Source of the DNA: [Pasteurella] mairii
GTDB taxonomy: Bacteria > Pseudomonadota > Gammaproteobacteria > Enterobacterales > Pasteurellaceae
NCBI GenBank assembly: GCA_900454475.1
Contig: UGSS01000002.1
Coordinates: 2,437,605 to 2,501,604 of the forward strand
Length of the DNA: 64,000 nt
Direction of reading: 5' to 3'
Shown: in pieces, positions 31,283 through 40,969 of the stretch
Layout: each line of letters begins with the position of its first letter
Position numbering within the stretch: position 1 is the first letter of the stretch
Made by a program: the position numbers and the translations under genes
The notes under the pieces: generated by a model
The model's input: only the letters and a program-made list of their open reading frames with translations
Databases searched by the model: none
What the model was told of the DNA's origin: nothing

Positions 31283-31837
31283 ATGACAGAAAATGCACCT
31301 AAAAAACGTTGGTATGTATTGCAGGCATTTTCAGGCTTTGAAGGTCGTGTAGCGGCAACATTACGTGAATATATTAAATTGCACCAAATGGAAGATCAAT
31401 TTGGTGAGGTGCTGGTGCCAACTGAAGAAGTGGTTGAAAATGTCGGCGGAAAACGTCGCAAAAGTGAGCGTAAATATTTTCCGGGTTATGTGCTCGTGCA
31501 AATGGAGATGAATGACTATACGTGGCAATTGGTTCGTAGTGTTCCACGTGTAATGGGATTTATTGGTGGTACTCCGGATAAACCGGCGCCAATCAGCAAT
31601 CGTGAAGCGGATATCATTTTAAATCGTCTTGAGCAAAATTCAGATAAGCCGAAACCGAGAACGACCTTCCAGCCGGGTGAAGAAGTGCGTGTTACTGAAG
31701 GACCATTCGCTGACTTTAATGGAACCGTGGAAGAAATTGATTATGAAAAAGGTCGCCTTAAAGTTTCCGTTTCTATCTTTGGTCGAGCTACTCCAGTTGA
31801 GCTCGAATTTGGTCAAGTAGAAAAAGTTAATGGTTAA
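31283..31837 (+). CDS. nusG: Transcription termination/antitermination factor NusG
   Basis: 184 residues. N-terminal NGN domain ([20 protein letters not shown]) and C-terminal KOW domain ([33 protein letters not shown]). It couples RNA polymerase to the ribosome (S10) and to Rho. It forms the usual secE-nusG pair. Confidence 0.97.
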   Translation: MTENAPKKRWYVLQAFSGFEGRVAATLREYIKLHQMEDQFGEVLVPTEEVVENVGGKRRKSERKYFPGYVLVQMEMNDYTWQLVRSVPRVMGFIGGTPDKPAPISNREADIILNRLEQNSDKPKPRTTFQPGEEVRVTEGPFADFNGTVEEIDYEKGRLKVSVSIFGRATPVELEFGQVEKVNG

Positions 31838-31858
31838 TTTTAAATTTATGATAAACGA

Positions 31859-31892
31859 AACCGCTTGTTGCCAAGGTGATAGGCGGTTTTTT
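31859..31892 (+). terminator. Terminator between nusG and rplK
   Basis: AACCGC (31859-31864) pairs with GCGGTT (31883-31888) around a bulged loop, then a T run. It separates secE-nusG from the L11 operon. Confidence 0.65.
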
Positions 31893-31923
31893 CTAAATGC
31901 AAAATGCAGATAAATAAAATTGC

Positions 31924-31952
31924 TTGAAAAAGCAGCGCACTTTCTATATAAT
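31924..31952 (+). promoter_or_regulatory. L11 operon promoter
   Basis: TTGAAA (31924-31929), 17 bp, TATAAT (31947-31952). The roughly 85-nt leader before rplK is where the L1 autoregulatory RNA site of this operon is expected. Confidence 0.78.
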
Positions 31953-31996
31953 TCGCAGCCTATTATGAGCAAGTTATCTTGCTCATATTTTTGTAA

Positions 31997-32473
<477 letters not shown>

Positions 32474-32476
32474 TCA

Positions 32477-33166
32477 ATGGCTAAACTTACCAAACGTATG
32501 AAAGCAATTAAAGCTGGTGTGGATTCAACCAAACAATATGAAATCAACGAAGCGATTGCAGTATTAAAACAATTTACTTCATCTAAATTTGTAGAAAGCG
32601 TTGATGTCGCGGTAAATTTAGGGATTGATGCGCGTAAATCTGATCAAAACGTACGTGGCGCAACCGTGTTACCACATGGTACAGGTCGTTCCGTTCGTGT
32701 TGCAGTGTTTACCCAAGGTGCAAATGCAGATGCTGCAAAAGCGGCTGGTGCAGATTTGGTTGGTATGGAAGATTTAGCGGAACAAATCAAAAAAGGCGAA
32801 ATGAATTTTGATGTTGTTATCGCTTCTCCAGATGCAATGCGTGTTGTTGGTCAATTAGGTCAAGTATTAGGTCCACGTGGCTTAATGCCGAACCCGAAAG
32901 TGGGTACCGTCACACCAAACGTTGCTGAAGCAGTAAAAAATGCAAAATCTGGTCAGGTTCGTTACCGCAATGATAAAAACGGTATCATCCACACCACTAT
33001 CGGTAAAGCAGATTTTGCTCCAGAACAATTGAAAGAAAACCTTCAAGCATTATTGGCGGCGTTAACCAAAGCAAAACCAACAACTGCAAAAGGTATTTTT
33101 ATTAAGAAAGTAAGCATTTCTACTACGCAAGGCGCAGGTGTTGCTGTAGATCAAGCTTCTCTGTAA
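32477..33166 (+). CDS. rplA: 50S ribosomal protein L1
   Basis: 229 residues with the L1 signature ([24 protein letters not shown]). Forms the L1 stalk, and in excess represses translation of its own operon in related bacteria. Here the unit ends with a terminator; rplJL does not follow. Confidence 0.98.
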   Translation: MAKLTKRMKAIKAGVDSTKQYEINEAIAVLKQFTSSKFVESVDVAVNLGIDARKSDQNVRGATVLPHGTGRSVRVAVFTQGANADAAKAAGADLVGMEDLAEQIKKGEMNFDVVIASPDAMRVVGQLGQVLGPRGLMPNPKVGTVTPNVAEAVKNAKSGQVRYRNDKNGIIHTTIGKADFAPEQLKENLQALLAALTKAKPTTAKGIFIKKVSISTTQGAGVAVDQASL

Positions 33167-33184
33167 TCTTATTTTAAGATTTTC

Positions 33185-33215
33185 AAAGGCGCTAGTAATA
33201 GCGCCTTTTCTTTTT
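33185..33215 (+). terminator. Terminator of rplKA
   Basis: AAAGGCGCT-AGTAAT-AGCGCCTTT 9-bp stem followed by TTCTTTTTTT. Confidence 0.88.
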
Positions 33216-33302
33216 TTCCACAAAGTGCGGTCATTTTTTTGACTATTCTTTTTTGATTTTGGATGTTAAGTCACATTTCATGCAAAAAAATAAAAATTTC
33301 AC

Positions 33303-33331
33303 TTGATACTGTATATCAGTACAGTTATTAT
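33303..33331 (+). promoter_or_regulatory. recA promoter with LexA (SOS) box
   Basis: TTGATA (33303-33308), 17 bp, TATTAT (33326-33331). The spacer holds a perfect CTGT-N8-ACAG LexA half-site pair (33309-33324), so LexA bound here would block the polymerase until DNA damage. Confidence 0.88.
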
Positions 33332-33371
33332 TGTCAGGTAAAAAGTAATAACGATTTTTTCGAGGTATAAC

Positions 33372-34469
33372 ATGGCAGCTAAAGATACAAAAGACAAAGA
33401 GCCAAAAGATCCAAAAGAAGCAAAGGCGAAGGCATTGGAAGCCGCATTAGGTCAAATTGAAAAACAATTTGGCAAAGGTTCTATCATGAAATTAGGTGAA
33501 ACCCAAACGTTGGATGTGGAGTCGATTTCTACTGGTTCGCTGAGCTTAGATGTGGCTTTGGGGATTGGCGGTTTGCCGATGGGGCGGATTGTGGAAATTT
33601 TTGGACCAGAATCTTCAGGGAAGACCACGTTAACCCTTTCCGTGATTGCACAAGCACAAAAACAAGGTAAAACCTGTGCTTTTATTGATGCAGAACACGC
33701 ATTAGATCCGATTTATGCCGCGAAATTGGGCGTTGATGTTAAAGAATTACTAGTGTCGCAACCGGATAATGGTGAGCAAGCTTTAGAAATTTGTGATGCG
33801 TTGGTACGTTCCGGGGCGGTGGATGTGGTGATCGTTGACTCGGTTGCGGCATTAACGCCGAAAGCGGAAATTGAAGGTGATATGGGCGACTCACATATGG
33901 GGCTACAAGCGCGTTTGATGTCGCAAGCCTTACGTAAATTAACCGCGCAAATTAAAAGTTCCAATTGCTTAGTGGTGTTCATTAACCAAATTCGGATGAA
34001 AATCGGCGTAATGTTTGGTAATCCGGAAACAACAACCGGTGGTAACGCATTAAAATTTTATGCCTCTGTTCGTTTGGATATTCGTCGTGTTGGTGCAGTA
34101 AAAGAGGGGGATGAAATTATCGGTAATGAAACCCGGGTGAAGGTGGTGAAAAATAAAGTGGCGCCGCCATTCCGTCAAGTGGAATTCCAAATTTTATATG
34201 GCGAAGGAATCTCCAAAAATGGTGAATTAATTGAATTAGGCGTGAAGCACAAATTAGTAGAAAAAGCGGGAGCTTGGTATTCCTATAGTGGCGAAAAAAT
34301 CGGACAAGGTAAAGCGAATGCCATGAAATGGTTAATGGAGCATCCAGAACAAGCGTTGGTGCTAGAAAATCGATTACGTACTGAATTATTGGCGAATCCA
34401 GATAAAACGCTTATGGCAGATATTGAGCAGGTCGAACATGAAGATGTGTTAGACGATAGCGATTTTTAA
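33372..34469 (+). CDS. recA: RecA recombinase
   Basis: 365 residues. Walker [33 protein letters not shown]1/L2 loops and an acidic C-terminus (EDVLDDSDF). It forms the strand-exchange filament, and its activated form triggers LexA cleavage. The N-terminus has a lysine/acid-rich stretch ([20 protein letters not shown]) about ten residues longer than in E. coli. LexA-controlled promoter upstream; recX follows. Confidence 0.98.
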   Translation: MAAKDTKDKEPKDPKEAKAKALEAALGQIEKQFGKGSIMKLGETQTLDVESISTGSLSLDVALGIGGLPMGRIVEIFGPESSGKTTLTLSVIAQAQKQGKTCAFIDAEHALDPIYAAKLGVDVKELLVSQPDNGEQALEICDALVRSGAVDVVIVDSVAALTPKAEIEGDMGDSHMGLQARLMSQALRKLTAQIKSSNCLVVFINQIRMKIGVMFGNPETTTGGNALKFYASVRLDIRRVGAVKEGDEIIGNETRVKVVKNKVAPPFRQVEFQILYGEGISKNGELIELGVKHKLVEKAGAWYSYSGEKIGQGKANAMKWLMEHPEQALVLENRLRTELLANPDKTLMADIEQVEHEDVLDDSDF

Positions 34470-34483
34470 GCATAAAACGAGCG

Positions 34484-34513
34484 AAAAGTGCGGTCATTTT
34501 GACCGCACTTTTG
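34484..34513 (+). terminator. Inverted uptake-signal hairpin after recA
   Basis: AAAAGTGCGGTCA / TGACCGCACTTTT with a short T-rich loop, between recA and recX. Probably a partial terminator that lowers recX expression relative to recA. Confidence 0.65.
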
Positions 34514-34568
34514 TTAAGTGAAGAACCATTTGGCAACAAGTTATCAATTTATAGTGTGAGGAGTGGAC

Positions 34569-35036
34569 ATGTCATCATTGGCGTTAAGTTACATTGTGAA
34601 TTTATTATCTCGTCGCGAATATAGCGAATTTGAATTGCGTTGTAAAATGCAAGAAAAAGCCTTTTCTGAAGATGAAATCAATCAAGCCTTAAGCCAAGCA
34701 CAGCAAAAACATTGGCAAGGCGATAAGCGTTTTACCGAAAATTATATTCATGCTCGCGCACAACGTGGTTATGGCTTTAATCGCATCCAGCAAGAATTAA
34801 AACAACTGAAAGGTATTCGAGCTCAAGTAATTGATGAAATTATGGCGGAATTGGAAGTGGATTGGTCGGCGTTAGCGCGTAACACCTTGCGTAAAAAATT
34901 TCCTGATTATGCCAAATGTAAGGATCCGAAAGCCAAACAAAAAATTTGGCGTTATATGCTTTCCCATGGGTTTTGCGCGGATGATTTTAAACAGTATATT
35001 GGTATGCCGAAAGAAGAGGCAGAATGGGAGATTTAA
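34569..35036 (+). CDS. recX: RecX, regulator of RecA
   Basis: 155 residues from the ATG at 34569 (GAGGAG upstream; a GTG at 34563 is less likely). The three-helix repeats include YIVNLLSRREYSEFELRCKM, RFTENYIHARAQRGYGFNRI and KIWRYMLSHGFCADDFKQYI. It inhibits RecA filament growth. Located directly after recA, the common order. Confidence 0.92.
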   Translation: MSSLALSYIVNLLSRREYSEFELRCKMQEKAFSEDEINQALSQAQQKHWQGDKRFTENYIHARAQRGYGFNRIQQELKQLKGIRAQVIDEIMAELEVDWSALARNTLRKKFPDYAKCKDPKAKQKIWRYMLSHGFCADDFKQYIGMPKEEAEWEI

Positions 35037-35111
35037 ATAATAATTATTCTTATTAACTATTTGATTTACATTATATTTTTATTTCTTTTTGTATCTTTAT
35101 TTAAGGTTAAT

Positions 35112-35125
35112 TTGATCTAATTCAT
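35112..35125 (+). promoter_or_regulatory. Candidate FNR-like box before dmsA
   Basis: TTGAT-CTAA-TTCAT: the left half matches the FNR consensus and the right half matches three of five bases. It lies 66 bp before the dmsA ATG in a 154-bp gap. Anaerobic induction by FNR is usual for dms operons. Confidence 0.35.
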
Positions 35126-35190
35126 AAAATCTGTGCTCTATTCATGATTTAATTTCTACCATGGTTGTCCACTACTATTTTGGGGGATTT

Positions 35191-37635
35191 ATGGATAAAT
35201 TAAGTCGGTATTCATCTTGTTCACGACGAACATTTTTAAAGGGCGCTTCTGCTGGATTAGCCGCGGTGGCGGCGGATATTTCGCTCCCGTTTAATGCAAT
35301 GGCAAGCACGGAAAGCATTGCAGCGGAAAGTGCGGTCGTTTCTGAAGAAAAAATTGTGTGGAGTGCCTGTACGGTAAACTGTGGTAGTCGCTGTCCGTTA
35401 AGAATGCATGTTAAAGATAATAAAATTACCTATGTTGAAACGGATAATACCGGTACGGAAACCTATAATTTAGATCATCAAGTGCGTGCCTGTTTGCGCG
35501 GTCGTTCTATGCGTCGTCGCGTATATAATCCTGACCGTTTAAAATATCCAATGAAACGTATTGGGAAACGAGGTGAAGGTAAATTTAAACGCATTAGCTG
35601 GGATGAGGCATTAACGGAAATTGCCGAGTCATTACAGAAAAATATTGCGAAATATGGTAATGAAAGTATTTATTTAAACTATGGGACAGGAACATTGGGC
35701 GGTACGATAACCAAATCTTGGCCGCCAGGCTCGACCTTAATTGCTCGTTTGATGAATTGTATCGGTGGTTATCTGAACCATTACGGAGATTACAGTACTG
35801 CGCAAATTGCGGTTGCTTTAGATTATACCTATGGTGGCGGCTGGGCGCTTGGTAATGGAATGGCGGATATTGAAAATAGTAAATTAGTGGTGCTATTTGG
35901 TAATAATCCGGCAGAAACGCGAATGAGTGGTGGCGGTTTAACTTATTGTATTGAACAGGCTCGGGAAAAATCTGATGCGAAAATGATCGTGATCGATCCT
36001 CGCTATACGGATACCGGCGCGGGACGGGAAGATGAATGGATCCCGATTCGTCCCGGTACGGATGCGGCATTGGTGTCTGCGCTCGCCTATGTCATGATTA
36101 CAGAAGATTTGGTGGATCAAGCCTTCCTCGATAAATATTGCGTTGGTTATGATGAAAAAACCTTGCCACAAGATGCACCGCGCAATGGACATTATAAAGC
36201 TTACATTTTAGGTCAAGGGGATGACGGTATTGCAAAAACTCCGGAATGGGCTGCAAAAATCACCGGTATTCCGCAAGCGCGCATTGTCAAACTTGCTCGC
36301 GAAATTGCAACCACAAAACCAGCATTTATTGCCCAAGGTTGGGGACCGCAGCGACGCAGTAATGGCGAATTAATTTCGCGCGCCATTGCCATGTTGCCAA
36401 TTTTAACCGGTAATGTCGGTATTCATGGTGGCAATACGGGGGCGAGAGAAAGTGCTTATTCTATTCCATTTGTGCGTATGCCAACCTTGGAAAATCCGGT
36501 AAAAGCTAGCATTCCAATGTTCTTGTGGACAGATGCGATTTTCCGCGCCCATGAAATGACTGCCCTGACTGATGGTATTCGTGGTGTGGAGAAATTAACT
36601 GCACCGATTAAAGTGATTTGGAATTATGCGAGTAACTGTTTAATTAACCAACACGCGGAAATTAACCGCACTCACGAAATCTTGCAAAATGAAGATCAAT
36701 GTGAGTTGATCATCACCATTGATAACCACATGACCTCCACTGCAAAATACAGTGATATTTTATTGCCGGATTGTACTGCGTCCGAACAAATGGATTTTGC
36801 CTTAGATGCTTATGTTGCTAATATGAACTATGTAATTTTTGCCGATCAAGTGGTCACCCCCTCTTTTGAATGTCGCAATATTTACGATATGTTATCGGAT
36901 TTAGCAGAGAAATTGGGCGTGAAAGAAAAATTCACTGAAGGAAGAACGCAAGAGGAATGGTTACGTCATCTTTACGAACAATCCCGTGCGAATCTTCCGG
37001 AATTACCAACCTTTGAAGAATTTAGAAAACAAGGCATTTTCAAAAAAGTCGATCCGAACGGTTTTTATGTGGCATACAAAGACTTTAGGGAAAATCCAGA
37101 AGCCAACCCATTAAAAACACCATCAGGAAAAATTGAAATTTATTCTTCTCGCCTTGCGGAAATTGCCAAAACTTGGGCATTAAAAGAAGATGAAGTGATT
37201 CATCCGTTGCCAGTTCATGCGAACAGTTTCGAGCATTATGGCGATCCGTTGATGGAAAAATTCCCGCTACAACTCACAGGGTTCCACTACAAAGCACGTA
37301 CCCATTCGACTTATGGTAACGTTGATGTGTTGAAAAGCGCCAATCCGCAAGAAGTGTGGATTAATCCAATTGATGCACAACCAAGAAATATTAAAAATGG
37401 TGACATGATTCGTATTTTTAATGATCGTGGCGAAGTACGTATTCATGCCAAAGTGACACCGCGAATTATCCCAGGCGTTGTGGCATTAGGCGAAGGCGCG
37501 TGGCATCAAGCGGATATGTTTGGCGACAAAGTGGATCATTCCGGTTGCGTTAACGTATTAACCACGCAACGCCCGTCGCCACTTGCCAAAGGGAATCCAC
37601 AACATTCCAACTTAGTGCAAATTGAGAAAGCGTAA
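35191..37635 (+). CDS. dmsA: DmsA, DMSO reductase molybdopterin subunit
   Basis: 814 residues from the ATG at 35191 (GGGGGA upstream). The twin-arginine leader is at residues 10-20 (CSRRTFLKGAS), so it is exported folded. 4Fe-4S ligands are Cys60, Cys64, Cys68 and Cys101. Molybdopterin guanine dinucleotide-binding domains follow, with HYGDYSTAQ in the active-site region. Catalytic subunit that reduces DMSO or related S- and N-oxides as terminal electron acceptors, without oxygen. An uptake signal lies in the codons just after the leader. Confidence 0.95.
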   Translation: MDKLSRYSSCSRRTFLKGASAGLAAVAADISLPFNAMASTESIAAESAVVSEEKIVWSACTVNCGSRCPLRMHVKDNKITYVETDNTGTETYNLDHQVRACLRGRSMRRRVYNPDRLKYPMKRIGKRGEGKFKRISWDEALTEIAESLQKNIAKYGNESIYLNYGTGTLGGTITKSWPPGSTLIARLMNCIGGYLNHYGDYSTAQIAVALDYTYGGGWALGNGMADIENSKLVVLFGNNPAETRMSGGGLTYCIEQAREKSDAKMIVIDPRYTDTGAGREDEWIPIRPGTDAALVSALAYVMITEDLVDQAFLDKYCVGYDEKTLPQDAPRNGHYKAYILGQGDDGIAKTPEWAAKITGIPQARIVKLAREIATTKPAFIAQGWGPQRRSNGELISRAIAMLPILTGNVGIHGGNTGARESAYSIPFVRMPTLENPVKASIPMFLWTDAIFRAHEMTALTDGIRGVEKLTAPIKVIWNYASNCLINQHAEINRTHEILQNEDQCELIITIDNHMTSTAKYSDILLPDCTASEQMDFALDAYVANMNYVIFADQVVTPSFECRNIYDMLSDLAEKLGVKEKFTEGRTQEEWLRHLYEQSRANLPELPTFEEFRKQGIFKKVDPNGFYVAYKDFRENPEANPLKTPSGKIEIYSSRLAEIAKTWALKEDEVIHPLPVHANSFEHYGDPLMEKFPLQLTGFHYKARTHSTYGNVDVLKSANPQEVWINPIDAQPRNIKNGDMIRIFNDRGEVRIHAKVTPRIIPGVVALGEGAWHQADMFGDKVDHSGCVNVLTTQRPSPLAKGNPQHSNLVQIEKA

Positions 37636-37645
37636 GGAGTAGAAG

Positions 37646-38266
37646 ATGAGTAAGCAATATGGTTTTTATTTTGACTCCGAGCGCTGCACGGGGTGCAAAA
37701 CGTGTGAATTAGCTTGTAAAGATTATAAAGATTTAGATACCGAGGTGAATTTCCGTCGTATTTATGAATATGCTGGCGGCAATTGGGTGCAACAGGCGGA
37801 TGGCTGTTGGAATCAAGATGTGTTCGCTTATTATATGTCGATTTCTTGTAATCATTGTGATAATCCGGCTTGTGTACCGGTTTGTCCAACCGGTGCAATG
37901 CACAAAAATGCTGATGGATTTGTGATCGTCAATGAGGAAATCTGTATTGGATGTCGTTATTGCCATATGGCGTGTCCGTATGATGCGCCGCAATATGATG
38001 CGAAAAAAGGACACATGACCAAATGCGACGGTTGTTATTCGCGTATTCAAGAGGGACAAAAACCGATTTGCGTGGAGGCTTGTCCGTTACGCGCTTTGGA
38101 TTTTGCACCAATTGACGAATTGCGAGAAAAATACGGTACGCAAGCGTCCATTGCGCCATTACCGCCGGCAGAAGTGACGCACCCGAATTTGGTGGTGAAA
38201 GCCAATAAAAATGCACGCCCAAGTGGTGATGTCACGGGCTTTTTAGCAAACCCGCGGGAGGTGTAG
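37646..38266 (+). CDS. dmsB: DmsB, four-cluster ferredoxin subunit
   Basis: 206 residues with four cysteine clusters (CTGCKTCELACK; CNHCDNPACVPVCP; CIGCRYCHMACP; CDGC...CVEACP). It passes electrons from DmsC to DmsA. Ten bases after dmsA with GGAG; one base before dmsC. Confidence 0.96.
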   Translation: MSKQYGFYFDSERCTGCKTCELACKDYKDLDTEVNFRRIYEYAGGNWVQQADGCWNQDVFAYYMSISCNHCDNPACVPVCPTGAMHKNADGFVIVNEEICIGCRYCHMACPYDAPQYDAKKGHMTKCDGCYSRIQEGQKPICVEACPLRALDFAPIDELREKYGTQASIAPLPPAEVTHPNLVVKANKNARPSGDVTGFLANPREV

Positions 38267-38267
38267 G

Positions 38268-39107
38268 ATGAACGCAGGATTACATGAATTACCACTGATT
38301 TTTTTCACCGTGTTGGCACAAAGTGCGGTCGGTGCATTTTTAGTTTTTACTTTCGTGTTGTTGCAGTCGCAAAATGACAAAAGCCGGCGCTATATTCATC
38401 GCGTGATGTTTGTGGTGTTAGTATTATTGGGTCTTGGTTTTGTTGCTTCAATTCTGCATTTAGGTTCGCCACTACGCGCGTTTAACTCGCTTAATCGCGT
38501 AGGAGCGTCCATGTTGAGTAACGAAATTGCCTCCGGCGCGGTATTTTTTGTGCTAGCGGGCTTATATTGGCTGATTGCTATTTTAGACAAAATGCCGGCG
38601 GCATTAGGGAAACTGTGGCTGATTGTCACCTCCGTTGTCGGCTTGGTGTTTATGTATATGATGGCGCATGTCTATTTCCTTGCCACCGTACCAACTTGGC
38701 ACAGCGCATTAACGCCATTGGCATTTTACCTCACGGTGGTCGTTGGCGGTTTAGCATTAGGCTATGCCTTGCTTGAACCGAATAGCGCAAAAACTTATCA
38801 CTTATCTTGGGTGAAAGGATTATATGCCATCGGCGTGTTACTGATTGCTATTTGTGTAGTTTATCAAGGAGCTTCCTTGGGACAAATCCACAGTTCCGTA
38901 CAACAAGCCGCGGCATTAGTTCCGGATTACGCGCCAATGATGGTGCTGCGTTTATGTTTGTTAGGTATTGCCGCTGTTTTATTGGCAAAAAGCAAAAATG
39001 CCGCAGTGTTACTGCTTGCTGTGGTGTTGACATTCGCCGGCGAATTGATCGGACGCACGCTATTTTACGGATTGCATATGACGGTAGGCATGGCGGTTGG
39101 CGGTTAA
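38268..39107 (+). CDS. dmsC: DmsC, membrane anchor subunit
   Basis: 279 residues, eight hydrophobic segments, beginning MNAGLHELPLIFFTVLAQSA. Oxidises menaquinol and anchors DmsAB to the inner membrane. The Tat proofreading chaperone gene (dmsD) is not in the window. Ends before a USS-pair terminator. Confidence 0.94.
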   Translation: MNAGLHELPLIFFTVLAQSAVGAFLVFTFVLLQSQNDKSRRYIHRVMFVVLVLLGLGFVASILHLGSPLRAFNSLNRVGASMLSNEIASGAVFFVLAGLYWLIAILDKMPAALGKLWLIVTSVVGLVFMYMMAHVYFLATVPTWHSALTPLAFYLTVVVGGLALGYALLEPNSAKTYHLSWVKGLYAIGVLLIAICVVYQGASLGQIHSSVQQAAALVPDYAPMMVLRLCLLGIAAVLLAKSKNAAVLLLAVVLTFAGELIGRTLFYGLHMTVGMAVGG

Positions 39108-39142
39108 TTATCACCACATTCGCTAAAAATTAACCCAAAATA

Positions 39143-39187
39143 CACCGCACTTTTCTTCCTTTGTGAGTAAAAGTGCGGTGCTTTTTT
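39143..39187 (+). terminator. Inverted uptake-signal terminator after dmsC
   Basis: CACCGCACTTTT (39143-39154) and AAAAGTGCGGTG (39169-39180) enclose a 14-base loop and are followed by CTTTTTT. Confidence 0.8.
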
Positions 39188-39213
39188 AGGGGTACCGTAT
39201 CTTTTTCAATTGA

Positions 39214-39625
39214 TATCAATATGCCAGCGCCAGTCCGTCGTATGTTGAGGTTCCTCGTCCAATTTCGTCGATCAACACTAAACTATGTTCTGTAGCTTGA
39301 TGTAAAATAGTTGCCATTCCTGTCATCTCCACCATAAAGGTCGAACGTCCCGACACTAAATCGTCGGAGGCACCGGTACGAGTGAAAATAGGATCAATCG
39401 GATTGATAATCGTACTTTCCGTCGGCACGAAGCTGTCTATATACGCCATCAACGTAATCAACGCAGTTTGTTGCATATAAGTACTTTTTCCGACCATATT
39501 GGGAGCGGTAATGATCAGTAAATGGCGTTGCCACCCCAAGCGGATTGGTAAAGGGATCTTTCAACATTTGCTCCACCACCGAATGGCGCCCGTTTTGAAT
39601 ATGGATACCCGTTTGCGAGCTATAA
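39214..39625 (-). pseudogene. mutS: mutS fragment (ATPase core), frameshifted and truncated
   Basis: Reverse-strand translation gives [20 protein letters not shown] in one frame, then after a frameshift near 39545 [20 protein letters not shown] and later [20 protein letters not shown] and [20 protein letters not shown], then a stop. This is the MutS region from just before Walker A to just after Walker B, about 135 of about 860 residues. Walker A is altered (APNMVGKST for GPNMGGKST). It is not a working gene; an intact mutS is presumably elsewhere. Confidence 0.88.
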
Positions 39626-39663
39626 TGGCGATACCTAGATCATTTACGAACTTAAGGTTGACT

Positions 39664-40770
39664 TTAGGACAAATAGTGCTTAATGAAATAAAGCCCCGCA
39701 CCAATAACCTCGGCATTACTTTGCTGCTGCGCAATTTGAATATTAATATTATCTAATGAAAAAGTCGCTTTCGCTTCCATTTTTTTTCTTAATAAATCTA
39801 AATCATCTTGAATTAAATAAGGTGATATTTTTCCACCAAGCACAATATCTCTATCCAGCATCAAAGCAACATAGTTAAGCCCTTTTGCAAGATGGGTTAA
39901 AAACAGATTCCAACGCATTTGATAATCGCTATTTCCGGCTCGAAGCTGAGTAAAAAATAACTCTTTGCTGTCTTGTTGAAGTAACGCTGATAAAGAGCAA
40001 TATGCCTCAAGGCAACCTTTTTGCCCACAATAACAGACCTTACCGTTATCATAAATTTGTAGATGTTCTAATGCGCCAGAAAATCCGTTTTTTCCAAAAT
40101 CAATTTGATTATTGATAATAGTTGTTCCACCTAAATGTTCACTAATGGACAAATAGACGGCATTATTAAGATTCTTATTCCGCCATAATTCAGCAGATGC
40201 AGCACATTTTACATCATGAAATAACTTAATAGGTAAGTTGATATGCTCACTCAATTTGGCAATATTAAACTGATGGCAAGGAAATGCTTTACTATACAGC
40301 ATAAATTGCCCATTCTTTTCAGCAATTCCTTGTATAGATAAGCCTATACCTAATATTTTATTCTGTGTATAGCCTGTATCTAAAATAAATTGTTCAATTA
40401 AGTGAGCAAGTTGTATAAGATAGTGTTCATCCTTTACAAAAAGGAGTACTTCTTTTTTTTGCCAAATAATATTTCCAAACAAATCCAAAACCGCGCATTT
40501 AATCTGTTCGCTTTTTATTTCAATTCCTATAGCAACAAAAGCGTCTTTGACTAATTCATAAGCGATTGCGGGGCGACCACCTTGCGACTCCATTTGTCCA
40601 CATTCTCTAATCTTTTGTGTCGCTTCTAGTTCCATGACATTATGAACCACCGTCGGCAGGCTTAACTTTAATAAGAATGCGATTTGTTGTTTGGATAATT
40701 TTTCTTTTTCAAAAAACAGTCGGTAAATATTCTGGTAATTGTTTTTTTTAATCTTAGTTGCAATAGTCAT
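39664..40770 (-). CDS. ROK-family transcriptional regulator
   Basis: About 368 residues from the ATG at 40770. A longer frame to 40818 would start inside the CRP-type site, and AAGAAGGG precedes the shorter start. N-terminal HTH (KLSKQQIAFLLKLSLPTVVHNVMELEA), then the ROK sugar-kinase fold with the zinc motif CYCGQKGCLEAYCS. NagC/XylR-type repressor that responds to a sugar or sugar phosphate. Divergent from the dehydrogenase-kinase-transporter operon, which it most likely controls. Confidence 0.85.
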   Translation of the reverse strand: MTIATKIKKNNYQNIYRLFFEKEKLSKQQIAFLLKLSLPTVVHNVMELEATQKIRECGQMESQGGRPAIAYELVKDAFVAIGIEIKSEQIKCAVLDLFGNIIWQKKEVLLFVKDEHYLIQLAHLIEQFILDTGYTQNKILGIGLSIQGIAEKNGQFMLYSKAFPCHQFNIAKLSEHINLPIKLFHDVKCAASAELWRNKNLNNAVYLSISEHLGGTTIINNQIDFGKNGFSGALEHLQIYDNGKVCYCGQKGCLEAYCSLSALLQQDSKELFFTQLRAGNSDYQMRWNLFLTHLAKGLNYVALMLDRDIVLGGKISPYLIQDDLDLLRKKMEAKATFSLDNINIQIAQQQSNAEVIGAGLYFIKHYLS

Positions 40771-40808
40771 ATTGCCCTTCTTAAAAGAAAGATTTCTTAA
40801 ATTCGTTT

Positions 40809-40824
40809 TGTGAATCATATCACA
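40809..40824. promoter_or_regulatory. Perfect CRP-type site
   Basis: TGTGA-ATCATA-TCACA, flanked by TTT and AAA, matches the full CRP consensus on both arms. It is in the divergent gap between the ROK regulator and the sugar operon, so the operon should respond to cAMP. Confidence 0.82.
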
Positions 40825-40854
40825 AAATTAACAAAAAAATGCCCTTTAATAAGT

Positions 40855-40935
40855 ATGTTTTATAAAACATTGTTGCAAATCTCTATTGGATGCCTTATTT
40901 TATAAATCAACTTTAATAAAGTTATTTTATAAAAC
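40855..40935. promoter_or_regulatory. TTTTATAAA palindromes, candidate ROK operators
   Basis: ATGTTTTATAAAACAT (40855-40870) is a perfect 16-bp palindrome. TTATTTTATAAA recurs at about 40895-40906 and 40922-40933, the last just before the dehydrogenase ribosome site. Three spaced copies in the divergent gap suggest an operator set for the adjacent regulator. Confidence 0.6.
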
Positions 40936-40969
40936 TATTTTTATCAACCTGTGTTGAGGAGTAGAAATT

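Noticed and set aside
39499..39756. 85-residue forward frame across the mutS fragment
   Set aside because: Antisense shadow of the mutS remnant and ROK gene end.
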